Of a stretch of 48,789 nt of DNA, positions 30,849 to 38,584 are shown piece by piece. Both the position numbers and the translations under genes were made by a program. How positions within the stretch are numbered: the stretch's first letter is position 1; every line of letters starts with the position of its first letter. The notes under the pieces were generated by a model. The model made no database searches, was not told where the DNA came from, and worked only from the letters and a program-made list of their open reading frames with translations. This DNA comes from a virus: positions 1-48,789 of the IMG/VR virus record IMGVR_UViG_3300042323_000574, one strand, 5' to 3'.

Positions 30849-31399
30849 CAGACAATCAATTGCCAGAAGGGTTTATGACTCAAGCAGAAAGGCTGCGTGC
30901 AATCGTCGCCCACGCCGATAGACACTGCATTTCATCGGATGTTCTTTTCTCCGTGCTTGTTGCTCTTGAAGATGCGTTTTTCATTCAATCCGACGGCGAT
31001 GAATACAACAACGACGAAGCCATTGCGGCGTTTAAGGCGTTGGAGGCAGAGATCGCCACGCAAAACAACGCTGTTCCGTCAGCAGGCAGTGACGGCAGTC
31101 ACTCAGATGGCAATCGGGTAAGAGCCTCCGATCCGCCAGCCGGAAATACAACGGTGCAATTCACTCACGGCGACGACATCGCGGTGCGTCTGACACGGTG
31201 GTGCGAGCAGTTTGCGGACAGGGCGGAGACTCAGGCGTTGATGGATCAGGCTGCTTGCGAGATCGAGCGTCTGCGGCTCACCGACGAGGAGCGGCAGGCG
31301 ATTGAATGTTTTGCCAAGGCGGAATGGACGAACCATCGGTGGAGTAAGGTGGAAAAATACAGCACCACCCTCCGCAACCTGCTGGAGAGAACCAAATGA
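30845..31399 (+). CDS. Modular hypothetical protein (RWC-EIELR and LTDEE modules)
   Basis: 184 aa. A helical N-terminus is followed by D-D-I-A-V-R-L-T-R-W-C, M-D-Q-A-A-C-E-I-E-R-L-R, then L-T-D-E-E-R-Q-A-I and L-R-N-L-L-E-R. The first module recurs in the gene at 31786, the second in that at 30050. The upstream half is more AT-rich than its neighbours. The ATG has AGAGG upstream. Confidence 0.7.
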   Translation: MTDNQLPEGFMTQAERLRAIVAHADRHCISSDVLFSVLVALEDAFFIQSDGDEYNNDEAIAAFKALEAEIATQNNAVPSAGSDGSHSDGNRVRASDPPAGNTTVQFTHGDDIAVRLTRWCEQFADRAETQALMDQAACEIERLRLTDEERQAIECFAKAEWTNHRWSKVEKYSTTLRNLLERTK

Positions 31400-31620
31400 C
31401 CCTCCCCCACGAACGCACCCGCTCAGTAATCCGCACCCGGGAGTTCCTCGCCCGGCTGGTGAGCCCGTATGTGCCCGGCGGCTACAAGCGAATCCCGAAG
31501 CCCGTCCGAGAAGAAGCACTGCGTCTCCTGCGGCACTTCCCCTCAGTGGTTGACCTGAAGTACGCCGAGGACTCGTTCTCCCCGGAAGAGGCTGACCGGA
31601 TCATGGCCGAACGGGAGTGA
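31396..31620 (+). CDS. BPSL0761-like small protein
   Basis: 74 aa. M-T-L-P-H-E-R-T-R-S-V-I, then T-R-E-F-L, V-R-E-E-A-L-R-L-L-R-H-F-P resembles a widespread small phage/bacterial family known as BPSL0761-like. Function unknown. The start overlaps the previous stop (ATGA). Confidence 0.75.
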   Translation: MTLPHERTRSVIRTREFLARLVSPYVPGGYKRIPKPVREEALRLLRHFPSVVDLKYAEDSFSPEEADRIMAERE

Positions 31621-31666
31621 CCTCCCGGTTAGTTGCACTTTTACGGAACTTCTGTGGAGCGATGAC

Positions 31667-31780
31667 ATGAGCGCCTCCCTCTCATGGGTGGTTGGAGTTG
31701 TGGCCTGCATGGTGGGTATCGCCTGCTTGGTGACGGGCGGATACGCCCTCCTACTTGAGATTTTTAGCCGGAGAAAGTGA
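31667..31780 (+). CDS. 37 aa single-span membrane protein
   Basis: A hydrophobic helix (W-V-V-G-V-V-A-C-M-V-G-I-A-C-L-V) followed by a second short hydrophobic run and a basic end (S-R-R-K). GTGGAG upstream. The stop overlaps a possible GTG start of the next gene. Function unknown. Confidence 0.5.
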   Translation: MSASLSWVVGVVACMVGIACLVTGGYALLLEIFSRRK

Positions 31781-31785
31781 CTGAC

Positions 31786-32151
31786 ATGACCGACATCACC
31801 GAACGCCTGCGCCGCTGGTGCCACGACGTGTACGCTCAGTCTGCCCAAGACATCATGGATGAGGCAGCCCGGGAGATCGAGCAGCTGCGGCGGAACGCCC
31901 GGTACTGGCAGGCCGTGCACGATCACAACTCGCACGAGCCGCAGTGGATGGATCGCTCTCAGGTCGAGCCGTCAGACCCCACCCGTCAGTGCCTACTCTA
32001 CACCGACAAGCTGGAGGGGTTCATGTGGATCGGCCGAAAGGGGCTGCTCCCGAATGACGTAAGTCACTGGATGTTTCTGCCCGAGCCGCCTAGTGCGGGA
32101 AGATCATTGCCCCGCGGGGAAGCCACGAAGACTCCTTCCTCTGCTCCCTGA
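31786..32151 (+). CDS. DUF551-like protein with RWC-EIEQLR module
   Basis: 121 aa. The N-terminal D-I-T-E-R-L-R-R-W-C and M-D-E-A-A-R-E-I-E-Q-L-R module is shared with the gene at 30845. The C-terminal half, ending H-W-M-F-L-P-E-P-P, resembles the DUF551 domain common in phages. GGAG before the ATG at 31786 favours it over the GTG at 31777. The last 62 bases overlap the convergent gene on the minus strand. Confidence 0.7.
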   Translation: MTDITERLRRWCHDVYAQSAQDIMDEAAREIEQLRRNARYWQAVHDHNSHEPQWMDRSQVEPSDPTRQCLLYTDKLEGFMWIGRKGLLPNDVSHWMFLPEPPSAGRSLPRGEATKTPSSAP

Positions 32152-33400
32152 GCTTGGCGGCGTCCTTTAGTGCTTGATCACGCTCGACCTGCTGCTGGGC
32201 GTAAGTCTCTTTGGCGTCCTCTGGGATCGTGTCCGCATCCGGCCGCTTGAAGCTCGCAGCTGTCTTCTCTGGGAGCGACATCAGCGAGATGGCATTCATT
32301 GGGCTCGTGACCTCGTCCCAGCCTTCTCGGCCGACCACGCCACCGACTGCCTTGAGCCCGGCACCCGTGGCACCCTTGAATAGCCCGAACCCGAGCGAGG
32401 CGGCTGACGTGGGGTCAACAAACTCATGGGCAGTGTCGTTGAGCCATGTCTCCATGTCGGAGTACGTCACGCCCTTTGAGTGCCCGTAGTCGGCCAACTC
32501 CGGTGCTCCCGACGGCTCGATCAGCCCTCGCAGCGAGTTGATGTAGCCCGCTCGTCTTACCGGCGACAGCCCTTCTGGCACCGGGACGCTAGCTCGATCT
32601 ACGGCAGTCCTAGCACCCTCGTGCGTATGGCTATCGATCAGGCCACCGATGATATTCTTTCCCCACTTGTACCCATGGTTGACCAGATCACCAGCTGCTC
32701 GCACAGCTGTGTTGGGCATGAACGGCAGATCGGGCTGGTCGTTCTTGAGCAGCTGCGGCTCGTCACGCCTGCTGGCCCGCATGCTCCCGGTGGGCCACGC
32801 ACCCATCTCGGACATCACCTGCCCGAAGGCCGTGTCGCCATTGGTTTCCACATTCCAGAATGAGTGCTGCCCCGGGTAGTAGGTGGTGAGCGCGTTGGAG
32901 TGGTGGCTCGGGTCTGCCTCCGCGGCTTCGTAGTAGCCAACGGCATCGTTCAGCCGCTGCGCCTGAGTTACCGGAGACAGAGCGGTGTCCTTCCCCCACG
33001 CTGACTGCGGCAGTGGCAGCTGGGCGGGCTGCCAGTATCTATCCACTCCGTAGTTACCGCCGCCGATCAGGTGTCGCGAGGACTGAACGGGCTGTCTGTT
33101 GAGCACTGCGTTGAGGAGGTTTGAGTCCCTGAGTGCGGCGTAGACCTTTTGGTCGCCCGGCCCGAGGGAGTACCAGCCGTTTCTTTCGCTTTCTGCGATC
33201 CCGGGGGTATGGCCGGAGGCTGATTTTGGGATGGCGTCATCGAGGAGGTCGATGAGGCTGTCGCGATCAGGATGCTCAGGGTCAAAAAGAATGCCAGCAG
33301 CAGTATCAGGATCGATGTTAGGAGCATATCGCTGCACCATTCTCGCGAGATGGGGGGAGATTCGCTGACGCGCTGAGATCAAATAGTCGGGTTCAGACAT
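32090..33400 (-). CDS. Unknown 436 aa protein, possible virion protein
   Basis: No known family. A charged N-terminus, a Pro/Gln/Tyr-rich middle, a Gly/Ala-rich weakly hydrophobic segment (about residues 330-360) and a coiled Lys/Glu/Gln C-terminus. GGAGG precedes the ATG at 33400. It is the only minus-strand gene in this stretch, isolated between plus-strand modules, with a convergent 62-base overlap. Confidence 0.7.
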   Translation of the reverse strand: MSEPDYLISARQRISPHLARMVQRYAPNIDPDTAAGILFDPEHPDRDSLIDLLDDAIPKSASGHTPGIAESERNGWYSLGPGDQKVYAALRDSNLLNAVLNRQPVQSSRHLIGGGNYGVDRYWQPAQLPLPQSAWGKDTALSPVTQAQRLNDAVGYYEAAEADPSHHSNALTTYYPGQHSFWNVETNGDTAFGQVMSEMGAWPTGSMRASRRDEPQLLKNDQPDLPFMPNTAVRAAGDLVNHGYKWGKNIIGGLIDSHTHEGARTAVDRASVPVPEGLSPVRRAGYINSLRGLIEPSGAPELADYGHSKGVTYSDMETWLNDTAHEFVDPTSAASLGFGLFKGATGAGLKAVGGVVGREGWDEVTSPMNAISLMSLPEKTAASFKRPDADTIPEDAKETYAQQQVERDQALKDAAKLREQRKESSWLPRGAMIFPH

Positions 33401-33482
33401 GGTGCCTCCAAAGAATTTATGGAGCATTTCTCGATTGTCGGGCCAGAAAGTCAGAAACCCTTACCCCGAGGAGAGGTTTTTG

Positions 33483-33938
33483 ATGAAACGGCTATGCATT
33501 GCCGCCCTTCTGGTGGCCTGCCTTTCGCAGTTCGCGAATGGCGAAACTGGCAATCGTCTCTACCGCACTGAGTGCAAAGACGGTGTTTGCACTCGCGTCT
33601 ACGTCGGCTCCGGCTGGGAGAACGAGATCGCTGATCGCGTTAACAGTGAGCGTGGCATGCGTGGCATGCGTCCTCTGAAGGTAACGCTGTCGCTGATGCA
33701 GTCCGCACGCAGCTGGTCTGGCCGTCAGGCGAGCGAGCGTCGGATGTACCACAGCAACTGGCCCGGCATGGGTGAGAACGTGGCATACGGCCAGAAAGAC
33801 CCGGCCGATGTGATGCGTGCGTGGATGAATTCACCCGGCCATCGGGCCAACATCCTCAACGCCAAATACACCGAGATCGGCGTTGGCGTCGTCATCGCGA
33901 GTAACGGCCAAGCGTTCTTCACGCAGCAATTTAGGTAG
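33483..33938 (+). CDS. Secreted CAP (SCP/PR-1-like) domain protein
   Basis: 151 aa. Signal peptide (residues 1-20, hydrophobic A-A-L-L-V-A-C-L then A-N-G). H90, E98 in M-G-E-N-V-A-Y-G and H120 in S-P-G-H-R-A-N-I-L are the CAP-domain cavity residues. CAP proteins are secreted and act at cell surfaces. Such proteins are common in some bacteria but unusual in a phage. GGAGAGG precedes the ATG. It may be a morphogenesis or host-interaction accessory gene. Confidence 0.85.
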   Translation: MKRLCIAALLVACLSQFANGETGNRLYRTECKDGVCTRVYVGSGWENEIADRVNSERGMRGMRPLKVTLSLMQSARSWSGRQASERRMYHSNWPGMGENVAYGQKDPADVMRAWMNSPGHRANILNAKYTEIGVGVVIASNGQAFFTQQFR

Positions 33939-33976
33939 TCCCCGAGCGTCCCCGAAGCACCCCGAGCGAGAGAAAT

Positions 33977-35059
33977 ATGTCTGACGAAATGATTGATGAT
34001 GCAGAGCTTGAAGACGATTCCCCGGATCAGGACTCCGTAGACGAGTCCTCCGAAACGGAAGAGGTTGAGCAGCCCGAGGAACGTGAAGTCGCCCCGCAAC
34101 CAACGGTGTGGGATGCGTTTAAGTCACTGCCCGACTTTCAGGGTCAGGACGAGCGTGCGATTGCACAGCGGCTGTATCAGAGTCTGGAGCGGGAGAAGCA
34201 GGCGACACACGCCCTCTCGCAGTACCAGCAGATGATGCCGGTCGCCCAGCAGTACCTTCAGCACCGGCCTCAGTTCGACAAGTGGCTTGCGGAGCAAAGG
34301 GCGGGAGCCGCCCCGCAGCAGGCTCCCGTGCAGGCGGCACCCCAGCCGCAGGAAGAGAAGTGGTGGAACCCGCCGCCGATGCGTGACGCCTTCAAGCGTT
34401 ACATCGTCAAGGACGAGAACGGCAGGGACACGATTCATCCCGACGCACCGCTCGATGCGAAGCACGCTCTCACCGAGTTCTTCCAGTACAAGCAGGACTT
34501 CGCTGAGAAGTTTCTGACCAACCCGGAAGACGCTCTCGCACCGATGGTGTCGCGTCTGGCACAGCAGCAGGCACAGCAGATTGTGGCCGAGCAGCTGGAG
34601 CAAGCGGGCCGTCAGCAGTACATCCAGACGCTGGAAGAGCAGAACAAGGATTGGCTCTACAGCGATCCTGTGAACAAAATTTCTTCGAAAGAAGGAGAGG
34701 CTGCCAAAAGATACATAGAGCAGGCAGCACAGCTGGGCATCTCCTCACCGGAAGCCCGCTGGCAGTTTGCTCTGGAGAAGGTTGAGCGTGACCTCCTGCA
34801 TCAAGTGCTTGACGCACAAGCAGGTCAGGCCCGTCAGCAGTCCTTCCAATCGCAGCTTGACCGCGTCCAAGCTCCGGCTCGCACCATAGTGCCGCCGCAG
34901 CGCACGCAGGCCGAGGCGAACATGGAGTATCTGCGACGAGCAGCCTCGCGCACGGCCAACCGGGCTGGAGTGCAGACGAATAACCCCGAAGCTGGTCGCA
35001 AGGGGATGTCTTTTGAAGAACGGCTTCGTGCCGACGCATCGGACGCAGGTCTTATTTGA
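33977..35059 (+). CDS. Scaffolding-protein-like, precedes capsid
   Basis: 360 aa. A very acidic N-terminus (first 45 residues), then Gln/Ala/Glu helical regions and a basic C-terminus. This composition and its place directly before the major capsid gene fit an internal scaffold. No protease motif seen. No sequence family recognised, so the role is by position. Confidence 0.65.
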   Translation: MSDEMIDDAELEDDSPDQDSVDESSETEEVEQPEEREVAPQPTVWDAFKSLPDFQGQDERAIAQRLYQSLEREKQATHALSQYQQMMPVAQQYLQHRPQFDKWLAEQRAGAAPQQAPVQAAPQPQEEKWWNPPPMRDAFKRYIVKDENGRDTIHPDAPLDAKHALTEFFQYKQDFAEKFLTNPEDALAPMVSRLAQQQAQQIVAEQLEQAGRQQYIQTLEEQNKDWLYSDPVNKISSKEGEAAKRYIEQAAQLGISSPEARWQFALEKVERDLLHQVLDAQAGQARQQSFQSQLDRVQAPARTIVPPQRTQAEANMEYLRRAASRTANRAGVQTNNPEAGRKGMSFEERLRADASDAGLI

Positions 35060-35093
35060 CCTGCCTAACTGAACAAGAAAGGTTGCTCTGATT

Positions 35094-36212
35094 ATGGCGA
35101 GTACCACTGACTGGGCCCGGGCTATTGGCACATCGATCACGAACTATTTGCGTGAGGAAGAGATTGCCGTCCTCCGCAAGTTCCGCATCTACGCAGCCCT
35201 TGAAGGCAGCGGCAATGTGCTCACCAACCAGAGTGGCAGAGGCTTCTCGTGGGAGGTCAGATTCCGCAACCAGCCCGTGTCGTCCAATAATGGAGAAACT
35301 CCTCGCGTTTTCAGCCGCCAGAATCTCTGGAAGACGGCGAAGCTCGATTGGCGCGGCTACCAAGTGACGGATTCGATTCTGCGGCGCGAGATGCTGGAGA
35401 ACCGTGGTCAGCAGGCGTTGATCAACGTCGCTGGCAAGATGAGCGCGCGTCTTCAGGAGAGCATGGAGCAGCACCTCTCAAGGGAGGTATACGTTGACGG
35501 TTTTAAGGCTGGCAACGAGCATCGCTTCTGCGGCCTCGACTCGATGTTCAACTACGATGGCACGGTCAACGTGACCACCGGCGCGAAGCGTGCGGCCAAC
35601 GCTGCTGATCCGTTCGCTTGGGCGAAGGATGAGTACGCTGGCCTCTCCACCGAACTCGGTGCGGAAGCGGGCTCGCAGCTGGAGACGGGCAGCTGGCCCA
35701 ACGTGGCGTGCGATGAGTCCTACGATTATTACACGCCGATTATCTGCAACTACACGAGCACCTTCTTCAAGGGTGCGACCGCGACGTGGAAGGATCAGTG
35801 CGTCGAGGCGACTCGTGAGGCGATTCATCAGACAAAGAGAAATGATTCGAAAGACGCCGCCGTCAACCTCGTGATCATGGATCGTCGGATGTTCATCGAC
35901 TACATGAACCGTCTCGACAGCAAGGAGCGGGCCATCGTCACGAAGACGAACGGCCTGAAGTCCTACGGCTTCTCGGACGTGTTCGAACAGGACGGTGTTG
36001 AAATCTCGACCGAATACGCTGTGCCAACGGGCTGTGCGTATGGCCTCAGCATCGACAACATGTACCTCCACTGCATGGAGTCGCAGCTGATCACGGCCGA
36101 AGGCCCTTACTTTAATCAACACAACCAAGCATACGAATACGTCGCTTCGGTTTTAGCAAACCTCCGTTTTGTCAGTCCGAGGAATTTTTTCAAGCTCGCG
36201 GCCGTCGCCTGA
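35094..36212 (+). CDS. Major capsid protein (HK97-fold-like)
   Basis: 372 aa. An N-terminal helical part (W-A-R-A-I-G-T-S-I, L-R-K-F-R-I), an E-loop-like region with R-F-R-N-Q-P, and a C-terminal domain with D-R-R-M-F-I-D-Y fit a phage capsid protein in size and position. It follows the scaffold-like gene and precedes a decoration-like protein. The exact subfamily cannot be told. Confidence 0.75.
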   Translation: MASTTDWARAIGTSITNYLREEEIAVLRKFRIYAALEGSGNVLTNQSGRGFSWEVRFRNQPVSSNNGETPRVFSRQNLWKTAKLDWRGYQVTDSILRREMLENRGQQALINVAGKMSARLQESMEQHLSREVYVDGFKAGNEHRFCGLDSMFNYDGTVNVTTGAKRAANAADPFAWAKDEYAGLSTELGAEAGSQLETGSWPNVACDESYDYYTPIICNYTSTFFKGATATWKDQCVEATREAIHQTKRNDSKDAAVNLVIMDRRMFIDYMNRLDSKERAIVTKTNGLKSYGFSDVFEQDGVEISTEYAVPTGCAYGLSIDNMYLHCMESQLITAEGPYFNQHNQAYEYVASVLANLRFVSPRNFFKLAAVA

Positions 36213-36248
36213 TCCACACCTTCACTCCAGTTCCAAGGAACAGTTCGC

Positions 36249-36827
36249 ATGTCCTACACTTTCGATCCCAGCTTCGGTCGTGGGTTGGTGCTCGGCGCTC
36301 TGTGGGCTCACCCCATCGAGAAGACCGACCCGTCCACCGGGAACTCCACCGTCGGCCGCAAGAAAGAGTTCACTGACGTGAACGCCAAGACGGGTGTCCT
36401 CCTCTCCAACGAGGTCGTCACCTGCGTGGCTCTTCGCAACACCACCGCTGCTGCCGTGCTCCCGGGCACGAACCAGACCCTGTCGGGTTATGTCGGCGTG
36501 GTGGACGAGTACGTCAAGTCCACGGGCGTGCCTGTGGGCGAGGTGTTCTGGCTCGTCATCAACGGCCCGACCCAGCAGCCGCTGGGCACCCGTGTCAATC
36601 TGATGACGAACGGAACGCCGGTTCCGCGTCTGCTTGTGGTGGACGGTAAGGAAGTGCCGGAAAACACCGACACGAACCCTTCCGTTCGCGTGGTGTTCGA
36701 AGAGGCGGAAGGCGAGACGGCCGATGCCGCCGCGACCACGCCCGATGCCACGGCCACTCCGACCACCGAGCCGGTGGTCGCTCCGGTCGCTGAGACTGTC
36801 CCCGTTGATCCCACTGTAACCCCGTAA
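36249..36827 (+). CDS. Probable head decoration protein
   Basis: 192 aa. A beta-rich body is followed by a low-complexity Thr/Pro/Ala/Val/Glu tail of about 40 residues. Position after the capsid gene suggests a capsid decoration protein. AAGGA precedes the ATG. Confidence 0.6.
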   Translation: MSYTFDPSFGRGLVLGALWAHPIEKTDPSTGNSTVGRKKEFTDVNAKTGVLLSNEVVTCVALRNTTAAAVLPGTNQTLSGYVGVVDEYVKSTGVPVGEVFWLVINGPTQQPLGTRVNLMTNGTPVPRLLVVDGKEVPENTDTNPSVRVVFEEAEGETADAAATTPDATATPTTEPVVAPVAETVPVDPTVTP

Positions 36828-36841
36828 TGAGGAGGTGATCC

Positions 36842-37054
36842 TTGCGGTATGTCCTCTGTCTTCTCTGTGTTGTCTCTGCGTCTCTGGCGGTTGCTGGTGA
36901 TGCCGATCCTCGCGACTACCTCGACATGAAGTCGCAGTTGAAAGAGGTGAAGCGTGAGAGCCGCAAGGAGCGGGCCGCGATTCACCGCAAGCTTGTCGCC
37001 AAAAACTTGGAATCCCGTGCCGAGAAGGTGCGGGCCAAGACGGTTACGAAGTAA
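36842..37054 (+). CDS. 70 aa secreted-like protein, TTG start
   Basis: TTG start right after AGGAGGTGATCC (36830-36841), a 12-base perfect complement of the usual 16S rRNA 3' end. A signal peptide-like stretch (C-L-L-C-V-V-S-A-S-L-A-V-A) is followed by a Lys/Arg/Glu-rich coiled region. Function unknown. Confidence 0.65.
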   Translation: MRYVLCLLCVVSASLAVAGDADPRDYLDMKSQLKEVKRESRKERAAIHRKLVAKNLESRAEKVRAKTVTK

Positions 37055-37081
37055 TCAGTAACCAAGGAACGATGCGATCAC

Positions 37082-37115
37082 AGGCGGCGGGACGAGTAGC
37101 CCTCTCCCGCCGCCT
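37082..37115 (+). terminator. Perfect 11-bp hairpin terminator
   Basis: AGGCGGCGGGA (37082-37092) and TCCCGCCGCCT (37105-37115) pair perfectly over a 12-base loop, followed by CTTCTCT. It separates the head genes from the following small genes. Confidence 0.7.
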
Positions 37116-37132
37116 CTTCTCTAGGTGCCCAT

Positions 37133-37519
37133 ATGCCATTCCTCGACCCAAGCCAAGACTTCAAAGGCGGGGCGGCAAAGTTTGGATCAAAGCAGTCGCA
37201 GTCTACGGACATCGACTTTGACCACACAGGGCACGACCTCGCCGCCAAGAAGGGCGACGAGCTTTCAAAGCTCAGGGCCTCTAAGAATCAAGCACTGCTT
37301 GACGACCCGCTCTCCACGCTCGACACGAACGAGCGTATCCGAGGATTGCAGCGGTACTTAAACGCATACCACACCGGAACGCAGCTGGGGGACGACGCCG
37401 TTCTCCCGGGCACGCGAGTCAAGGGCATTCGCGAGTCCTCTAGTACCGACAGTGATGGCTCTACCGCAGTTGACTACTTTGACCCGCACATGCGTGGTCA
37501 GGACAGAACAGGGAAATAA
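37133..37519 (+). CDS. Hypothetical protein, 128 aa
   Basis: Unrecognised, charged and Gly/Asp/Ser-rich, mainly soluble. Located in the head/packaging block between the capsid genes and terminase. AGGTG-type weak ribosome site. Confidence 0.6.
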   Translation: MPFLDPSQDFKGGAAKFGSKQSQSTDIDFDHTGHDLAAKKGDELSKLRASKNQALLDDPLSTLDTNERIRGLQRYLNAYHTGTQLGDDAVLPGTRVKGIRESSSTDSDGSTAVDYFDPHMRGQDRTGK

Positions 37520-37521
37520 AC

Positions 37522-37968
37522 ATGCCAAGCGGACGTTACGTCACCCAGCGTGATTACAACAACGACGCCAGCCACTTCCAGCGGGCCGCGTTTGCGACCC
37601 GTTCCGACCCCGGGTCGGCGCAGCTGAACAACTTCATGAACACCGGCGCTGCCCAGAATGCCGCCGAGCATTTTGGCAACACGCAGGCCGAAACGAACCT
37701 CTGGCAAACGCAGCTGTTCGACGAGCGTGCGATGCAGCAGGTCGGCCATGAGCGGAGCCTCCAGAACGAAGCCATGCGGATTCGTGGCGAGGATGTGGCT
37801 GGCCGCAATGCGGCAGAGATGGCTAAGGCAGGTGCCATGGGTCGGGTGATGGGTGGGGGTGGCCTGTTGAGCGGCCTCACCACGAGCGCTCCGCAGCAAA
37901 CCGCAGTGAACCTCTACGGTAGTAGCGGTCGCAGGATTGGCGGGACGCCGCTCGCTGGGTTGGCCTGA
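37522..37968 (+). CDS. Hypothetical protein, 148 aa
   Basis: Unrecognised. Gln/Asn/Ala-rich N-terminus, helical middle (E-R-A-M-Q-Q-V-G-H-E-R-S-L), Gly/Met-rich segment and a C-terminus rich in Gly/Ser. Possibly a virion structural protein by location only. Confidence 0.6.
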   Translation: MPSGRYVTQRDYNNDASHFQRAAFATRSDPGSAQLNNFMNTGAAQNAAEHFGNTQAETNLWQTQLFDERAMQQVGHERSLQNEAMRIRGEDVAGRNAAEMAKAGAMGRVMGGGGLLSGLTTSAPQQTAVNLYGSSGRRIGGTPLAGLA

Positions 37969-37972
37969 AATA

Positions 37973-37990
37973 GTCCCGCTGGTGCGGGAC
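37973..37990 (+). terminator. 7-bp hairpin after small head genes
   Basis: GTCCCGC-TGGT-GCGGGAC is a perfect stem with a four-base loop, five bases after the stop. No T-run, so possibly an RNA stabiliser instead. Confidence 0.4.
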
Positions 37991-38047
37991 GCTCGGGGCC
38001 GGTCTGGCGGGGACGCCCGTCGGATCGGTTCTTAGTTGGAGTTCATC

Positions 38048-38584
38048 ATGGCTATTCGGGTGTGCGAAGACTGCGGCGAGCAGCTGGAAGACACGACCAT
38101 CAACTTCCCCGTCTACAAGAGGCGGGTGCAGAAGTGCATTGGATGCGTTGTTCGTCTGCGGCGAGCAGCTGCTGATGCCAAGCGAGAGAAGCGTTCCCGG
38201 CAGATGGGGCGGATGGAGGAAGCAGCTGTAGACACGCTGCTCCAAGCCTCACGCAAGGGCGGCACGAACATCCCGCACTCCGCGGAGTTGCTTGAGCAGC
38301 TGATGGTCTGCTTCGGCGGCGTGAACGGATTCAGCCAGCTGCTGCTAAAGAACTACTTCGACGCCCCGGCCGGATCAGCCCAGCGAACCAAGATCATGGA
38401 GATGATCACGAAGCTCGTCACGGTCAACGCCGATCAGGGCGGCTCTAAGAAGCCTCTCGCCTTGTGGAGCGAGGAGGAGCTTGAGGGTGAGCTAGACCTC
38501 CGCATTCGGCAGGCGATTGGTGCCCCGATGCTAACTCTGGAGGTGGTCAGTGAACCCGCTGCCGTCGATCCCGGTAACGTCTAG
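38048..38584 (+). CDS. Zinc-ribbon protein, possible small terminase
   Basis: 178 aa. C-E-D-C-G and C-I-G-C near the N-terminus form a zinc ribbon, followed by a basic helix (R-R-A-A-A-D-A-K-R-E-K-R) and a helical body. It directly precedes and overlaps the large terminase start by 35 bases, the usual place for the small terminase subunit. GGAG six bases before the ATG at 38048. Confidence 0.6.
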   Translation: MAIRVCEDCGEQLEDTTINFPVYKRRVQKCIGCVVRLRRAAADAKREKRSRQMGRMEEAAVDTLLQASRKGGTNIPHSAELLEQLMVCFGGVNGFSQLLLKNYFDAPAGSAQRTKIMEMITKLVTVNADQGGSKKPLALWSEEELEGELDLRIRQAIGAPMLTLEVVSEPAAVDPGNV

